From Fidelibacterota bacterium (GTDB lineage: Bacteria > Pseudomonadota > Alphaproteobacteria > Rhodospirillales > Rhodospirillaceae): DNA of 36,542 bases. The notes below the pieces were generated by a model. That model was given only the letters and a program-made list of their open reading frames with translations. It did not search any database and was not told the origin of the DNA. The position numbers were made by a program, and so were the translations under genes. The stretch lies in NCBI GenBank assembly GCA_947470105.1, contig CANISR010000014.1:1-36542 (forward strand). The letters run 5' to 3'. This document shows positions 34,770 to 36,542 of the stretch, piece after piece; the first letter of the stretch is position 1; each line of letters starts with the position of its first letter.

Positions 34770-36542
34770 GTGAACGTTTCAGCGCACTTTATTCAACGTC
34801 CCGTGGCCGCCTCGGTTCTCATGGCGCTCATTCTTGCGGTGGGCGCTGCCGCCTACCCCTTCCTGCCGATCGCGGCCGTCCCCCAGGTCGACTTCCCAAC
34901 CGTACAGATCAACGCAAACCTGCCCGGCGCCAGCCCTGAGACCATGGCGGCCGCCGTGGCGCAGCCCCTGGAGCGCCAGTTTTCCCAGATCCCCGGGGTT
35001 CTGCAGATGACCTCCACGAGCGTTCTGGGAAACACCCAGATCACGCTCCAATTCGAATTGGACCGCAACCTCGACGGTGCGGCCCAGGACGTCCAGTCGG
35101 CCATAAATGTCGCCAACGGCCAGTTGCCGCGCTCGATGCCCTCGCCGCCCAATTACCAAAAAGTGAACCCATCAGACGCACCCATCGCGGCCTATGGCTT
35201 CTACTCCGACGTCATGCCCCTGACCGAGGTCGACGACCTTTCGGAAAACCTTGTCCTCCAGCAACTCTCGCAGCTTCCGGGCGTGGGCGAGGTCCGGGTG
35301 CAGGGCCAGCAAAAACCCGCGATCCGCATTCAGGTCGATCCCATCAAGCTCGCCTCCGTAGGCTTGAGCCTCGAAGAAGTGCGCACGATCATCAACACCG
35401 CATCGACCAACTCACCCAAGGGCAATATCGAGATCGGCGCCAAGGGCTACACAATTCTTGCCAACGACCAATTGACCGAGGCCGAGGCGTTCAACGACGT
35501 AGTGCTGGCCTTCCGGAACGGCTCCCAGGTGCGGGTGCGCGACATCGGCCGCGCCGCACCCGGGGCCGAGAACGTCAAGACCGGAGCCTGGAATTTCGAG
35601 GGCAAGCCGATGATCGGCTCGTCCATCAAGAAGCAGCCGGGCGCCAATATCGTCGAGACCGGCGATCTGGTGGAGGGCGCCCTTCAGCGCGCGACCAAAC
35701 TCCTGCCGGCCTCGATCCACATTTATCGCTACATCGACCGGACGCAGACCATCAAGGCCTCCGTCGCCGAGGTGAAAGAGACCCTGCTCATTACTGCGGC
35801 CCTGGTGGTGGCGGTCATTTTTCTGTTCCTGCGCAATTTCAGAGCCACGGTCATTCCTGCGCTCGCCATACCGTTGTCGCTGATTGGCACCTTCGCCGGC
35901 ATGTATGTGTTCAATTACAGCATCGACAATCTCTCGCTGATGGCCATGACCATTGCCGTGGGCTTCGTGGTGGACGACGCCATCGTCATGCTCGAGAACA
36001 TCTACCGGCATATCGAACACGGCATGGACCCGCACGCCGCCGCCCTCCAGGGCGCCAAGGAAATCGGCTTCACCATCGTGTCCATGTCGGTCTCCCTGGT
36101 GGCCGTGTTCATCCCTTTACTGCTCATGGGCGGAATCATCGGGCGCCTGTTCCACGAATTCGCCATGACCGTGAGCATCGCCATCCTGATCTCGGGCGTG
36201 GTCTCCCTCACCATCACGCCCATGCTGTGCGCCAGATTTCTCAAGCACGACACCGGCGAGCACAGCGCGCTCTACCGCAAAATCGAGCGCGGCTTCGACG
36301 CGATGTTCACCTTTTACCGCCGCACCCTCGACATCGCCTTGGTCCACCAGCGCGCGGTGCTGGCCGTATTCGTGGCCACCGTGGTCATGTCGGGTGTTCT
36401 CTATACGCTGGTGCCCAAAGGCTTCTTTCCCAACCAGGACGTCGGCAGCATCTCTGGCGTCACCGAGGGCGCCCAGGACATTTCCTACGCTGAACTTGTG
36501 CGGTTGAACGAGCAAGCCCGCGAAATTCTGGCTCGCGATCCA
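34770..36542 (+). CDS. RND efflux permease, MdtB/MdtC-like (3' end outside window)
   Basis: Inner-membrane proton-driven pump subunit of a tripartite efflux system; 591 residues are present of the usual 1020-1050. It opens V-N-V-S-A-H-F-I-Q-R-P-V-A-A-S-V-L with the first membrane helix, then the porter region (Q-V-D-F-P-T-V-Q-I-N-A-N-L-P-G-A-S-P-E-T-M), helices 2-4 and the proton-relay pair D402-D403 in G-F-V-V-D-D-A-I-V-M-L-E-N. It continues to the second half (P-K-G-F-F-P-N-Q-D). The start is GTG with AAAGG upstream. No membrane-fusion partner gene precedes it; a partner would have to lie downstream. Confidence 0.92.
   Translation, partial: MNVSAHFIQRPVAASVLMALILAVGAAAYPFLPIAAVPQVDFPTVQINANLPGASPETMAAAVAQPLERQFSQIPGVLQMTSTSVLGNTQITLQFELDRNLDGAAQDVQSAINVANGQLPRSMPSPPNYQKVNPSDAPIAAYGFYSDVMPLTEVDDLSENLVLQQLSQLPGVGEVRVQGQQKPAIRIQVDPIKLASVGLSLEEVRTIINTASTNSPKGNIEIGAKGYTILANDQLTEAEAFNDVVLAFRNGSQVRVRDIGRAAPGAENVKTGAWNFEGKPMIGSSIKKQPGANIVETGDLVEGALQRATKLLPASIHIYRYIDRTQTIKASVAEVKETLLITAALVVAVIFLFLRNFRATVIPALAIPLSLIGTFAGMYVFNYSIDNLSLMAMTIAVGFVVDDAIVMLENIYRHIEHGMDPHAAALQGAKEIGFTIVSMSVSLVAVFIPLLLMGGIIGRLFHEFAMTVSIAILISGVVSLTITPMLCARFLKHDTGEHSALYRKIERGFDAMFTFYRRTLDIALVHQRAVLAVFVATVVMSGVLYTLVPKGFFPNQDVGSISGVTEGAQDISYAELVRLNEQAREILARDP

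Overview
The window is GC-rich, densely packed chromosomal DNA from an alphaproteobacterium. The lineage is inferred from gene families (Crp/Fnr regulators of the 'EFLAMMLGVRRAGV' type, DUF3309, DUF1488, DUF1499, PuuE-type deacetylase, TonB receptor, phosphocholine-type phospholipase C). I recognised no rRNA, tRNA, insertion sequence, prophage or CRISPR array. Both ends cut a gene: a giant repeat protein on the left and an RND efflux permease on the right.

Layout. 1-4756: a protein built almost wholly of 8-residue repeats 'L-T-x-x-Q-I-x-x', open at the left edge, translationally coupled (TAATG) to a small exported protein of unknown function. 4762-6849: AMP nucleosidase and an exported TPR protein, both minus. 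7150-9801: a regulatory patch with two convergent Crp/Fnr-type regulators, each preceded by the same palindrome (CGCTATGTAC-N6-GTAC), a DUF3309 miniprotein, a chorismate mutase and a stand-alone cyclic-nucleotide-binding protein. 9819-13076: a tight minus-strand operon of MFS transporter, PuuE-like deacetylase/allantoinase and an asparaginase-fold hydrolase lacking the usual catalytic Asp. 13234-16405: a DUF2892 membrane protein, an exported CxxCH (haem c type) protein and a coupled two-domain kinase.

16402-24537 looks like an arsenic/arsenosugar-type neighbourhood: an ArsM-like arsenite methyltransferase flanked by two DUF1499 paralogues and a sterol-desaturase-like enzyme, then a minus-strand operon of a radical SAM enzyme and two glycosyltransferases of the TIGR04283/TIGR04282 type named for arsenosugar synthesis, and a divergent TVP38-disulfide reductase fusion. 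24972-28382: an envelope glycan pair (SAM methyltransferase and double-domain GT2 glycosyltransferase) and DUF1488. 28510-33663: a divergent pair of TonB-dependent receptor and Tat-exported phospholipase C, with a possible Pho box, suggesting phosphate scavenging. 33671-36542: a small helical protein, ureidoglycolate lyase (AllA) and the start of an RND transporter.

The best candidates for something undescribed are the octad-repeat protein with its exported partner, the arsenosugar-like cluster with a radical SAM enzyme unlike canonical ArsS, and the shared palindrome before both Crp/Fnr genes. Genes often meet tail to tail with overlapping ends, twice sharing one 4-base stop palindrome.
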